This document shows positions 37,640 to 49,058 of a DNA stretch of 64,000 bases, one piece after another (the stretch's first letter is position 1; each line of letters starts with the position of its first letter). Source of the DNA: Lepas anatifera (Eukaryota; Arthropoda; Thecostraca; Lepadidae); the NCBI GenBank assembly GCA_034440635.1, contig JAOTON010002191.1, positions 124,001 to 188,000 on the forward strand, written 5' to 3'. The position numbers and the translations under genes are program-made. Under the pieces are notes generated by a model, which saw only the letters and a list, made by a program, of their open reading frames with translations, was not told the origin of the DNA and ran no database searches.

Positions 37640-37885
37640 ATTGGTGAATTGCCACAAATAAAAAACTTTTTGGGGGCCTCTGAGACCAACCTTCGGGGGA
37701 AAGAACTCTGGGACCCACCAAGACGAACATTTGTGGGATGAAGATCAACTCTTGGGGGCTTCCCTAGACCAACTCTTGTGCCCCTCCTCTCCTCTCCCAC
37801 ACGACCAGCTCTAAAGGGCCCCTGAGACGAATTATAGGGGCCCCCCTTAGACCAACTCTGCAAGGGGGCCTCCGAGACCGGCAGG
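37640..37885. repeat. Degenerate GGGGGCCTCTGAGACCAACT repeat tract
   Basis: About seven imperfect units of roughly 33 bp with conserved GAGACCAACTCT and variable G/C runs, comparable in style to 115-505. Confidence 0.6.
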
Positions 37886-39065
37886 TGGTGAAAAATGAAA
37901 AGGGATTTTTTTGTGCAATACCTAGTGCCAAAATTAATTATCTAACCATACACTGTACAGTTTTTCTGTCAGGGACAACGTTCCTCCTATACCTATACCT
38001 ATAGTTATCGGAATTTTAGAGGCCGCTTCTGACCTCAATCACTGCACCTCGCATACACCTATGCTAGGGCCCAGTAGAGCCTTGGTTTACACTTAACTAA
38101 CCCAGACGAAGCTACAAACTTTCTATCATGGCAATAAACTCTTCCAGACTCTTGCTAGAAGTTTCTTTTCTTTACCTGTCAATTCCCCTGCTCCTCTTCA
38201 CATATATACACACCTTCATACGAATATGCTGCTTTCTATCAATCTAATCGAAGCTACATCCTTCTTTCCGTTGTTTCTTCCTTTCGTCTACAATCAGCCA
38301 AGCGCGGCGGGTTGCGACAGCGTCAGAGCGACCACTAGTTTAAATTTCTGATCGCTTGCCGCTTGCCGGTCGCATGAGCTACATAATTTGTATTTCAAAA
38401 ATTGCTCTAAATTAATTTTCTAAATCCTTATAAACTAGAAAAGTATACAACTAAAAGCACACCAAGAGGAATGCTAACAATGTTTTGTCAATAACGAATA
38501 AGAAACCGGCCTTTCAAAAAGCCTAAAGATGCCGCTTTTATTTACTAGATGTAAAGATGGCGATTTGGTAAGTCCACGCCGCAGACCAGCCATACAAAAA
38601 AGTGCCGATGTTTGAAGGGTAACTGGATGCATTCTTGTTGCCCAAAAAAATCATTCAATGAAAATGTAGAGTTTCAATGTACTCAAGTACCAGATACTTT
38701 CAGTTCAACTTAAATATCAACGTATTTATGCCTAGGGTGTCGTAGGGTGTCGTGAGTGGATTTGGGTGTCACAGGGCGTGGACGCAGCAATGAAGGGCTG
38801 ATATGGATAAAATTATTTTCTTCGCAATAAATGGTCAATTTTCAACCATACAATGTCAAAAAATACGCTGCTTAGCATACAAATTTCAAGATAATTGCTT
38901 TTAACAACAATATGACCAAAAATGGTTTTTCACTATTTTCAGTACCAGAAATACAAAAACTACTTTTCAAGGACGTAAGCCTAGATATCATGTGCACAGA
39001 TAAACTGCTTTCCAGAAATGTATCTTTCAAAGCGGTCAGCTCGTTTTTGGCAACACAAGGCTAGG
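37886..39065. other. AT-rich spacer, nothing recognised
   Basis: A CCTATA triplet repeat occurs near 37988-38003. No gene. Confidence 0.4.
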
Positions 39066-39482
39066 GTGTCTAATTTTCCACTCACCAATTTCGTGAGTGG
39101 GGGAATTTAGTGGCGGTGTTCACCCATTGGAACTTTCTCCGGTGGGGCAGGGGACACTGAGCGTCTTGCCCGCGCCAGAATTTCGGTTCAGTTGTTCCAC
39201 TGAAATCGGTGGAGATAAGGATGCCAGGTATAATTGGCCAGAAAAATAGAAATCGCCAGATTTTCTTTCAGAAAAGCAAAAGAAGCTCATAAGAGCCGAG
39301 TTAATTTGGCGATCTTCTAGTCGATTCTGCTGCTCTCTTTTTCCAGTGGACGTTGGTAGAGGAGGCAATGGAACTTGCCTTTGTAGTAAGTATTGTTGAG
39401 TAAAATTCAATAGTAGTAAGTATTGTTGGAAGTGAGTGGAAAATTCAGCATAAAAAACCTAACAGTGAGTGGAAAATTCTGC
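39066..39482. repeat. Inverted GTGAGTGGAAAATTC motifs, possible MITE
   Basis: AATTTTCCACTCAC on the left (39072-39085) faces GTGAGTGGAAAATTC on the right (two copies near 39432 and 39465). The same motif also occurs near 37363 and 37392. Boundaries and target duplication unresolved. Confidence 0.4.
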
Positions 39483-39699
39483 TCGACTGGGTGTCGTTCT
39501 GCACCCAGCACCCCAGGTTTTGGGACACTGTGTGGCTACGCCCATATTCTTCAGTGATGCAAGATGAAACAACGTATGCTTCGCGCTCAATCGGATAGAT
39601 AGTAGTTACAGATACGAGATATTTTATAGAACCCTGCGGCCTTCTTAAAAATATACCTTTCTGTTTTTGAAATATGATAGGTATATCTTTTAAAGCACT

Positions 39700-40500
39700 T
39701 TCTAGGTAGCGCATTTCTGGCCAGACACGTCAGAAGGCCATCGACGATTTACTGCGGCTCCTGTGTCCTGATGACGATAGCTCTGTTTTGACCCGGAGCG
39801 CGGCTGACGCAAAAACATCACTTAGTCGCCTGCAGTTGAGCCAGACCCACCACGTCGTATTCGGGACAAAAAACCGCGGTGGTACGCGGCAGGCAGAGAA
39901 GAGACGTCTCTCTCACACTCCAGAGCGTGATTCAGCCGAGCTGATGAGAGAGCGGCGGGGCGTGGGGTGTGATTGGTCGCTAATGACCCACCTCCCAGTC
40001 CAGAGCAAACAGACACCACGCGACAGAGCGTTCCCATGGTCGCATCATCTCACCCCGGCTCCTGATTTCCGCCAAAACCACACGGTCCGGCACTTCAAAA
40101 CTGTAAACAAACGGATCTCACCAGTGGAGGCGCGTCGGGTGAAACGGATGGTTTTAAGGCGGGCGCCGGCGCGCTGCTCGGTTCCCACCACCGTCACCGT
40201 CGCCGCTGACGGCTTCATATTTGTAGCTGTCCCCCTAGGTGTGAAGGGCGGCGGTGCATCAAACGCCGGCGCCCCTGTAATCGGCGGCGCCCCGGGCGTG
40301 CTCTCATTACCAGCGGTCGGAGGCAGAGCGGCGCCGGACCGCCGATATCAGTCACACCTAACGATACGTGCGGCGGCGGCCGGGCAGGGCACCCGCCGCG
40401 CCAGCTGGAACACCCGCGGCCGCCGGCGCGCCGGCCCGGCCACCACCGCCTCTGCTGCACTCCGCCGGCCGCAGCAACTGCTCAGAACTCATTAGCAAAA
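39700..40500. promoter_or_regulatory. GC-rich block, candidate regulatory island
   Basis: CpG-rich, with a CCAAT-type GTGATTGGTCGCTAATGACC (39968-39987). A 235-codon ORF (39788-40495) crosses it but has random composition, no domain and an overlapping opposite-strand ORF, so I treat it as a by-product of low stop density. Confidence 0.3.
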
Positions 40501-40744
40501 TGTTTTTTTCAAGAGCTGTGGGACGTCTTTGGCGCTGGGAGATGCTTTGGGAGTGTGCTGTAGATTAAAATGTCGGCTTTCCTTTCTTGTTCGTTGACGT
40601 TTACTGATGTTTTGTAACTGAGCCTCAATGAAACCAGCTGCTTGGTAAAGACAATACATACATCGGATGGCTCGTAACAACAATAACAATAATCTCAATG
40701 ATAAACAATGTTCTCAATAATAATAATAATATCGGAACCGGAAG

Positions 40745-41435
40745 GCAGAGAACGCTACTTGGCTACATAGAGAAAATTCAACGGGGCATCGACTGGCGAA
40801 AGAATTTTGAATATCAGCCCAAAATGTTTTGACTTATGATCCTTCAAAGCCAGATCTATATTTGGAGATGGCCGTAATCACGCAGTCGCACCAGTTTGCC
40901 TGCATCAGAAACCAATTGGTGACGTCATAATGCCATATAAACGAGATTTTATGACAATTTTATCCCACATGAAGGTCAATGTCAAGTTCAAAAGTCACCG
41001 TTCAAGGTCATATCGAAATCCCCGACCAACAGCTGCTATAGTGCTAGGTATAGTGTACATTATAGGGAGTATGTCATATTGTGACGCCATAGGTCAATGA
41101 TCTTGAATGAACTTCAACCCAAGATTTCGGGAAACTTTTTTGGACCTTTCCGCTATGACCTTAGTCAGTTTTAGTACGTTTCGATTTGTTCTGCTTAACC
41201 ATGGCACCTCCCGATAGGTCCCCAGCACGGCTAAGCTTTGTCCTATATGACCTCGTTTGGCCTTGAAATTGTTAACCTACGTCAATAAAAATTGGCTATA
41301 AAGTGAATCATCATAGCATTTACTCACCTTCAAACGGTATGTTAAGCCTTCTTAGTTTTCGAGATCTCAGGAGGGGTCTACCAGGCCCCCTCCAGTTCAC
41401 GTTAATGCCATATCCCTCTTTATTGCGGGTATTAA
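40745..41435 (+). mobile_element. TTAA element family 2, copy G (left end lost)
   Basis: Homologous to 43941-44868 along most of its length, for example GGTGACGTCATAATGCCATATAA against GGTGACGTCATAACGTCATATAA. The right end is the double-core end: read inward from TTAA (41432-41435) come CGCAATAAAGAGGG and, 28 bp on, a diverged TGAACTGGAGGGGG. Older than copy F. No coding capacity. Confidence 0.7.
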
Positions 41436-41500
41436 CCCGGAACAACCGCGTGGAAAGCGAGCACACTAACCACTAAGTCACCAGCCTCTCAAATAGGTTG
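41436..41500 (-). mobile_element. tRNA-like SINE head
   Basis: The minus strand reads GGTGACTTAGTGGTTAGTG and TGCTCGCTTTCCACGCGG, then GTTCCGGGTTAA, a standard A-box/B-box layout. The TTAA end of copy G falls inside what would be the B box, so the transposon probably landed in the SINE. Confidence 0.55.
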
Positions 41501-42049
41501 TGGCAACACAAAAAGACAGTAATATCTACATATTTTGTTACCTTGTTCATATATTCTATGCCTGCTTTTGAGTGTTTTTCAGGAGTGTGTTTTGAAAGTC
41601 TTACCGAGAGGTAGCGGAGCAATTCAGCTCACCACTTTCTGGAGGGCGGAGGCCAAATAGTCGCATTTAAGCCTGGGACTGTGAGTGAACGGGCGGCAAA
41701 CAGTGAAAGATGCCAAAAAAACAGGGCGCCTCTAACAGGATCACCTTCTAAAAGTCAAATCCAAGCCCCATGTACTGTACAGTTGTTGCTTTGTGAGGAC
41801 GTACAGGATGTCTTCTGGCACCCAACATGGGTGCACGGCGTCTACAAATGGCAGTATCACTGATCTGACAGCGCGGTGGTCTCCTTTGTCCCCTGCCCCT
41901 TAAATTCCTCCCGGTCACATCAGTGTCAGGCCTACACCTCGGCCTTTTTCTCCTTCCGCCCCTTATATTTTTTCTGTCTTGTAATACCAAGCCTGACCAA
42001 TGTCCCAAACCCAAAAAAGTGCGATAGATAACCATTATGAGCCAAGACT

Positions 42050-42790
42050 ACTCTGCGGCCCACAAAGGCGATGGCGGTAGCTGTAAAGGTGATTACCGAA
42101 CCCTCCCCCTGGCCTCTGGGGCGTCACCGCGGCCGGCGACGATACGGCTCCTGGCCCACCCTAAACCGTTTGTCACCTCCACTCAATTAAAGCTTAATTA
42201 TCAATTTGGTAGTGCGGGTTGTCCCGAGGCAACCTTTTGCGGCGTTTTTGCGCGCGGCGCGGCGCGTTTGAAGCGGCGGCACCAGGTGCCGACTGCGCAC
42301 CGCGAGACACGGCGCGCCTCCGCGCGAATTAGCCCGATCAGTCGTCGCCGCCGCCGCCGCCGTCGCTCCATAAAACTGTACCACAATCATACCAGCTCGG
42401 TTGTCAGAAACGGTCATGAGGTATATTACGGAACGGAGTTGCCGCCGGCCGCGACGGCGCTGCGGTCATTTAATGCGAATAGGCCGCGTCGTTGGACGGG
42501 ATTTAGTGCCGCTGAGCGGCACCGGTGACCGCCGAGGAATGCGCGCGAGCGGAGCAATTTATGGCGCGAAACTGCCGCGCCCTGCCTGGCCAATTGAAGT
42601 GTATGGACCAGTCTAGGTTTAGTATGCAGTCTGCTACGTTACTTATGTCGCTGGTTAAAACACCGGTGATTATGAATTACGTGTCCCATCTGCTGGATGA
42701 TGATAATGCCATTAAGTCCATTATGGACTCCTCAGAATAATTGGACGACTGACGCCGAAAGTGAGCTGTAACAGCCCTGCTAAATAGCTG
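42050..42790. promoter_or_regulatory. Candidate enhancer rich in ATTA cores
   Basis: A GC-rich tract sprinkled with AT-rich homeodomain-type sites: CTCAATTAAAGCTTAATTATC (42182 on), GAATTAGC, CATTTAATGCG, GCAATTTATGG, GCCAATTGAAG and GATTATGAATTACG, plus CATCTGCTGG. It has no copy elsewhere in the window. A 71-codon ORF (42525-42740) could be an exon of an unknown gene, but no domain or splice context supports that. Confidence 0.35.
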
Positions 42791-43099
42791 GACTTTTATA
42801 CCGTGCTGCACCCTGACCGCGTGCACCATAATTTCCTAGCCCCCAGGCGCCTTCGCCTACAATCCGCCTGAAGAGGACGGGCTGGAGAAGCATACCAATG
42901 CGCTGGTTCTCCTGCAGCATGGAGCTGAGACCACAGCACGTTAGGAGACGGAACGCTGATTACCGATCGCTCAACACCGCTCGGATGTTTGGATCCATAC
43001 CTAACTTTCCAAATATCCCGAACAAATGCCTTGAGGAGATAGGTAGTGCCGAACTTTGCTCCACAAGTCATGGCCTCTGGTGGCAGTCCACACCACCCT

Positions 43100-43620
43100 C
43101 CTTCCGGGAAATGCCAGTTTAGAGGCGGTGTCACCACCATTAGCTGCCCTGTCGCGGCCTGTGACGCGCACCTCCCGCCGCCAGCGGCGATTGAGTTATT
43201 TAGCAGGCGTGAGAGCGCCGCTCTAATGACAAGGCGGCGCCTGGGCTGACCGCCCAGCGGCGGCCGCCTCTCTAATACACCGCTCCACCGCCCGCCGCCG
43301 CGCAAAAACGCGCCACAACCGCGCGCCGCCGCGCGCTTCCGCCCGTGTGTTTGCATTGATGGGAGCCTATCGTCGAGCGGCGCGCAAACCGCCAGTGACG
43401 GGCGCGTCGGCCCGGCGCGTTGTTTGGCCGGCTCTCTGACAGTTGTAGAAACTCGGCCGCCGTCGATCGGCACAAACTGTTATGGATGGCGGCCGCTATT
43501 AATCGCTGGCGATCGTCGGCACCGACGGGCGGTGACGGATGGCAGCGGCGGCGGCCGACACGCTGACAAACGCCCCCTTTGATCAGGCATTTGTGTGACA
43601 GGCCGTTGCAATACCAAAGC
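43100..43620. promoter_or_regulatory. GC-rich block, candidate regulatory island
   Basis: Very CpG-rich, with CATTAGCTG, GAGTTATTTAG, CTAATGAC and CTAATAC cores. Long overlapping ORFs on the minus strand look random. Not repeated in the window. Confidence 0.3.
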
Positions 43621-43833
43621 TGAAAGGTAGATATTGAGTGGTTGATATTGGGGCGCGAATCAGATGTTCACATTTAAAGCTCACCTTGCATATGGTCATA
43701 CAGAGGCCACCGGCGGATCTAAGAGGAAATGGTCGCTATTTTGACGCCTCTCTCCACCGTATGACCCTTTAAGTCGGTGCACCCTAAAACGCCGCGCGAC
43801 CCCTCTCTCCACTCCAAAAGACTTCGAGGCTTT

Positions 43834-43940
43834 ACGACACACCAATTGCCTTGGTCATATGATGTCGCCAACCCTCACGCTGTTGGGAGGGTATTCTGGG
43901 GATCAGAAAGACTTTATAGAATACCCGCCCCGGTATTCAT
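43834..43940 (-). mobile_element. tRNA-derived SINE copy 4, body half
   Basis: It carries CAATTGCCTTGGTCATATGA and GTCGCCAACCCTCACGCTG, as in copies 1-3. It is cut at TTAA by the element 43941-44868; its tRNA-like head continues at 44869-44930. Confidence 0.6.
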
Positions 43941-44868
43941 TTAACACGCGCACTGGAGGGGGGCCTCGGAGGCCCCCCCACCTGTTTTTCCGAGGTGGCC
44001 GGAGAACCGCTTGTAGCCGAAAAACGACACGTGGCCACATTTAACAGAATTTAATAGCGCGTCGATTGGTGAAGACTTTTTTGAAAATCGGCCGAAAATT
44101 TTTTGATTTATAGGCTTTCAAAGTCAGACCTGCATTTTGAGATCGCCGTAAAAGCGCGGTCGGACCAGTCAGCTTGCATTGAAGACCGAGTGGTGACGTC
44201 ATAACGTCATATAAGCGGGACTTTATGTCAAGGTCACCTCACATGAAAGTCAAGGTCAAGGTCAGAGGTCACAGGGCAAGGTCATATCTGCACTTTCAAG
44301 GTCACTGACCACTGTGCGTCCGGCCAAATGACGTTACCCGGTCTGACATATATTATGCTATGACGTCATCGGTAGGGTACCCCAATACAAAGGTCAAGGT
44401 CAAAGTTCAAGGTCAAAGGTCATTGGGAAAGGTCAATCCTCATTTCCCGCCAAACAGTGGCTACAGTGTTAGTCAAAGTGTAAATAATAAGTAGTATACC
44501 ATATGGTGACCTTAAAGGTCAATGACCTTGAATGACCTTGACCCAAAAGTTGTGGGGAAGCCTCTTTGAGACCTCTTCTCTATGCACCTTGTCCGCTTTT
44601 AGCTTATTGCCGCCATTTTCCCGCATAATCATAGCATTTCCCAATCGATCCCCAGCATGGCCAATATTTGACCTTTACGACCTCGTTTGACCTTGAAGGT
44701 ATTGACCTAGGTCACTGAAAACCGGTCATCATGTAGATCACCATAGCCCCCACCCACCTACCAAGTGGCGTTTTTCTAACCCTCTTAGTTTCCGAGATCT
44801 TAGGGGGGGCCTACCAGGCCCCCCTCCAGTGCGCGTTAGTGCCAGACCCCCTCCAGTGCGGGTGTTAA
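43941..44868 (-). mobile_element. TTAA element family 2, copy F (928 bp)
   Basis: Bounded by TTAA at 43941-43944 and 44865-44868. The single-core end (left) reads CACGCGCACTGGAGGGGG and then a GC hairpin (GGGGGGCCTCGGAGGCCCCC). The double-core end (right, read inward) has CGCACTGGAGGGGG twice at 27-bp spacing, then a similar hairpin and CTAAGATCTC. The interior holds many AGGTCA half-sites, densest at 44390-44435. No transposase. The TTAA target suggests a piggyBac-type transposase (inference). Confidence 0.85.
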
Positions 44869-44930
44869 GCAGAATACCTGAGTCAGCAGCGTGTAAGTCG
44901 AATGTTATTCCACCCGCCACCGCATCTCCT
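44869..44930 (-). mobile_element. tRNA-derived SINE copy 4, head half
   Basis: The minus strand starts GGAGATGCGGTGGCGGGTGG, which aligns with the head of copy 2 (GGGGATGAGGTGGCTTAGTG). It completes the SINE interrupted by TTAA element F. Confidence 0.5.
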
Positions 44931-45309
44931 CTCTCGTCTTAAAAGGGACATGTAAAAGCAAAAAGTGATGCCTGGTCAGCAGGGCTGAGCGCTTCAGAAT
45001 GTCTCTGAGTCGGCTCAATTAGTGTCATGCCATGAAGCCGGTCAACTCAACTCTAACTTCACTCATCGGAAAACATTTTGTGGCTCGACTTATCTCTGAC
45101 TCAAGCTCCAATCCGAATTACTGCGCTCTGGTTCAATTCACGATTGAAAACGGCTTTACTCCGACTCAACTCAAGACCACAATTTTATATTTACCATATA
45201 GCACCATTGAAAAATACAACTACTGGGTTTATTTCATTTCCAATACTGAATGCTCCAGAAAAAGCTTGACTGAAGTCAAAACTAGTAATAACTCACGTTG
45301 AGGCACTGC
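44931..45309. other. Spacer with scattered GACTCAACTC words
   Basis: GACTCAACTC-type motifs resemble the subterminal repeats of the hAT-like element at 54028-57298, but no ends were found. Confidence 0.35.
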
Positions 45310-45700
45310 ATTTTGCTATAGGAGCGTTCCAGGACAAATCGACCAGGCACCACCTGGATTGTACATGCATAGCACAGTCTCAGATTTCGTTCCAACTTCG
45401 TACAGAGAGTTTTCAGTGGCATAGAATTCAGATTTGAGAATATTTATTTTATTAAAATACGGGTTTTGGAGTTACAGCTTGCTGAAAATCGTACAGATCC
45501 GTGTTTTTTGGCAAAACATGGTGGCATACAATCATTATTTTCTGTGTATTCTTTCGTTATGGATGCTCATTTAAAACTTTATTGTATTTGAAATTCTATT
45601 ATCCAGCTTTGAGAGTTTAGTTTTCAAAAATGATTATTTTTAAGCTTTTCGAAATTTGTCTTAAATTTTTAAAACAATTTTTTCTAAGCATGGCCAGTGA
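45310..45700 (+). repeat. Repeat partly shared, inverted, with 52846-53110 and 53868-53936
   Basis: GCACAGTCTCAGATTTCGTTCCAA (near 45371) matches the complement of 53868-53900. The part with GGAGTTACAGCTT, GAAAATCGT and CAAAACATGGTG matches the complement of 52846-53110. The partners flank a Penelope-like fragment, so this is probably another piece of that retroelement. Confidence 0.55.
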
Positions 45701-46023
45701 TTCATCTTAAGATGACTTACAAAAAAATCCCAGTGCCTGTGCCTTCTAATAACACCAATTAAATTTAGTGTTCTTGAATTTATCGATGTCGAATCAGCCA
45801 AAGAGTGACGCCATGCGCGCGAAAATCGGCCGCCCGGCGCGCCCCAGCGATAGCCGGCCGACTGGCACTTCGGCCAACCGACGACACGCATGCGTGTGGT
45901 GCTCAGCGGAGACGATGGGTTAGGGAAACATGCATCCACATAAGCAAATGGTATTGTGGAAATTTTCATAGGGTAGGGTGTGCCGTTGAAAAAAATATTT
46001 TTTAGTCTTTCTTTTTCTTTCAT

Positions 46024-46143
46024 CTTTTGTTTTCGGCTTCAGTAAGTTTCCATTGAGTAAGGAACGTAAACAACATACGTTATAAAGTATGTGTTTTGAA
46101 ACAAGGTGGAATCAATATTATTCAGGTCCTGGGTGGAAGTGAA
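46024..46143 (+). repeat. Repeat R, empty-site copy
   Basis: It runs from TTTTGTTTTCGGCTTCAG through GTAAGGAACGTAAACAA to TATTCAGGTCCTGGGTGG. The same sequence is split by TTAA element A at 48187-48214 and 49059-49147, so this copy shows the site without the insertion (ATTGAG here against ATTAAGTG). Confidence 0.75.
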
Positions 46144-46361
46144 TTCATAGCTAAAGGGCTGTGTTCTAACAGTAGTGTATTATATTTAGTGGTATTTGGT
46201 TCGGTTTACCAGCAGAAGAGGCTAGTTCGGTTTCAGGTTCCATTTACCAGCTGAAGCAATGTACCGAAAGATAGTTTTAATTTCTATTGAGGCATGGAAG
46301 TGACCTACTTTGGTTTATAGCTTAGATAGACGTTCCCCCTTGACGTTTACTACTTCAGTTC

Positions 46362-48039
46362 TTAACACGTGCATTGACGGGGGCCGGGTACCCAGCCCCC
46401 CTCGGGTTTTTCGGAGATAGCAGCGGCGCGTAGTGCCGCCGTACTTGGCATACCTTTCCCCTCATCATTTTTACAGTTTTTTCAAAAATTTAAGGTTAGG
46501 TCATCTCAGGTCAGGTCACCAGTACAGGTAAGTGACCTGACCTAAAAAAAGTTTAAGATGGCATAATTCGGAACAGGGTAAACTTATCCGATTGAAACTC
46601 ATATCACATAATGACCCCACCGAGTTCTCTAAAGTATCTTCCTGTATTTTTTATATCGATGACCCAAGGTCAGGTACGAACCATGACCTCTCTACTGGAA
46701 ATACATGGGAAAAATGGTTTTAACTGAATAACTTAGCAATGAATAGAGATAGTGTTTATTTTAGCTGCATTATATTTTTCTTGTTATTGCAGTTCTAAAG
46801 ATATGCATTTTGTCCAATTTGACCTTGACCTGACTAAGGTCAGGTCAAATCCTTTATTTGACCTAGCAAGGTCATATTATATATCATTTGAATCGGCTTG
46901 CTGCGAGGATTCATATAGTTTAAATCGTTTTCCTCTATCTTTACTTGTTCAGATATAATGGCCGAAAAACTTCATTTACATGTCATCCCTATGACGGCAT
47001 GTTTTGTCTCTAGTGGCCTTAAATGTGACCTGAAAAAAATTGTTGGAATATTTTCGATGGAGAAGTGGACGGTAACACTTAACTTCTGCGGCACTACAAT
47101 CACTGATTCTGAGTTGTTAGAAACCTTGGTGTGACGATGGACAGGCACCTTAACTTTGAACCACATGTAGACGCCGTCCGCAACAAGTGCACAGGCATCT
47201 TGTTGGCACTTAGTCATGCCCGCCAGGTCCTTCCCAGACATGTAATGGTTAGCCTAGTCAATCTCTCGCAATATCAATCGTTCGCTACTGTATATGTGTT
47301 TATGGTTCATGCAACGAGACGCAGGTTCGAAGAATTCAGAAAATTATTAACTTCTGTGCACGAGTTGTCGGTGGCTGTAGAAAACGTGACCATGTATCAG
47401 ACGTATTGGCAGAGCTGGGATGGCTAAATGCTCAGCAACTTGTTCGATACCATACTGCTTGTGCTGTGCAAGGTGCCTTGTCATCCAGACTTCCATCATA
47501 TATCGCTAACACTCTAGAGTACCGATTCATACCTTGCATGACCATGCTACACGCCAGGCCAGCAATCTTACATTACCGCGTATAAGGACTGAGGCGGGAA
47601 GACGAAGGCTGTGTTACCGTGGTGCCAAATGCTTTAATGAAGTCATGTCATGTTTTAATGGTCATTTCTACCATCCAGACGTTCACTAAGGACTGCGATA
47701 TCAAGTGTAACATGAGAAGGCTGCTCATGAGTTTGTATTTGCTTAGACTTTTAGAGATGTTTCAGTCGGTGGGTGTTTTAGTGCATTTTACCTTTTAATC
47801 CCTTTTGATTGTGTTCCTGACATTTACTGTGTTCTTGACGCGGCAGGGTGAAAACCACAGTTCGAGTGGATCTCTGGCTAAATATATCTGTATCTGTATC
47901 TGTATCTGTATGGGCTATCCAACGCCATTTACCGTTTTTCGTTATCTAGCGCGGTTCTCGAGATCTTAGGGGAGGGGCGGGTACCTGCCGCCCCCGTCAA
48001 GGCGAAGGTGGCTCACACCCCCGTCAATGCGCGTGTTGA
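46362..48039 (-). mobile_element. TTAA element family 1, copy B, split by a LINE
   Basis: The single-core end is at 46362 (TTAACACGTGCATTGACGGG). The double-core end is at 48039, with cores CGCATTGACGGGGG and CGCCTTGACGGGGG 27 bp apart; its TTAA is mutated to TTGA. About 841 bp of LINE sequence (47070-47910) is inserted between GAAGTGGA and TGGGCT. Without the insert the length is about 837 bp, like copies A and C. Confidence 0.85.
47070..47910 (+). pseudogene. LINE 3' end: reverse transcriptase tail, frameshifted
   Basis: Translation gives GVTMDRHLNFEPHVDAV and a following LLALSHARQVLPRHVM segment, the typical C-terminal part of jockey/CR1-like reverse transcriptases. The frame changes near 47257, and later pieces (FCARVVGG, ELGWLNAQQLVRYHTA) are in other frames. 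It ends in a (TATCTG)n tail at about 47885-47910, as many non-LTR elements do. It is 5'-truncated and dead, and dates after the insertion of the host element B. Confidence 0.8.
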
Positions 48040-48214
48040 ATAAAATGGCTAACTCCAATCACATCCTATTATGTTTCGAAAACGGTAATACAAAAATTGA
48101 AAGCACACAGTGTAGAAACGACCAAGTTCAAAGGATCGGTTCAGCCAAAAGCCCATCTGTTTTGACGGTATATTTATATATATATATTTTGTTTTCGGCT
48201 TCAGTAAGGTTTCA

Positions 48215-49058
48215 TTAACACGCGCATTGACGGGGGTCTGAGCCACCTTCGCATTGACGGGGGCGGGTACCCGCCCCCCTAAGATCTCAAGAACCACGGT
48301 AGGTAGCGAAAAACGGTAAACGGTGTTGGGCTGCCCATCCACTTCTCCATCGAAAACATTTGAACCATTTTTTTGTCAGGTCACATTTAAGGTCACGAGA
48401 GGTCAAAACATGCCCGTCATAGGGATAACATGTAAATTCAGTTTTTCGGCCATCAAATCTGAACAAGTAAAGATAGAGCAAAACGACTTGAACTATATGA
48501 ATCCTCTTAGCAAGCCGAATCGAATGATATATAATTTGACCTTGCTAGTTCAAATCAAGGATTTGATCTGACCTGAGGTCAGGTCAGGGTCAAATTATAT
48601 AACATGCACATCATTAGAACTGCAAGGCCCAGGCAAGTCTAATGCAGCTAAAATAAATGCTCTATCACCATCCGTTACTGAGTTATTCCGTAAAAACCAT
48701 TTTCCCATGTATTTCCGATGGAGAGGTCATGCCTCGTACCTGACCTTAGGTCATCGATATAAATAATACCGGAATATATTTTAAAGAAATCGGTGGGGCC
48801 ATTATGTGATATGAGTTTCAATCGGATAAGTTCACCCTGCTCCGACTTATGCTATCTTAAACTTTTTGAGTTCGGGTCACTTGACCTGTATTGGTGACCT
48901 GACCTGAGATGACCTAACCTTAAAATTATCACAGAAGTTGTAAAAATGATAAGGGAAAAGGTATGCCAAGTACGGCGACGCTACGCGCAGCCGTTTTTCT
49001 GCTATCTCCGAAAAACCCGAGGGGGTGGATACCCACCCCCCGTCAATGCGCGTGTTAA
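48215..49058 (+). mobile_element. TTAA element family 1, copy A (844 bp)
   Basis: Bounded by TTAA at 48215-48218 and 49055-49058. The left end has core CGCATTGACGGGGG twice, 27 bp apart, then the hairpin GGCGGGTACCCGCC and CTAAGATCTC. The right end, read inward, has one core, a GGGTGGGTATCCACCC hairpin, then CTCGGGTTTTTCGGAG and a second stem around GCTACGCGCAGC. The interior has AGGTCA/TGACCT clusters, with the palindromic block TGACCTGAGGTCAGGTCA near 48570. No ORF of note. Inserted in repeat R. Confidence 0.9.

Noticed and set aside
39788..40495. 235-codon ORF
   Set aside because: GC-rich tract with few stops, overlapping opposite-strand ORFs, arginine/alanine-rich random composition and no domain.
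42796..43473. 225-codon minus ORF
   Set aside because: Lies in a CpG-rich block with low stop density; composition is random and another frame overlaps it with equal quality.
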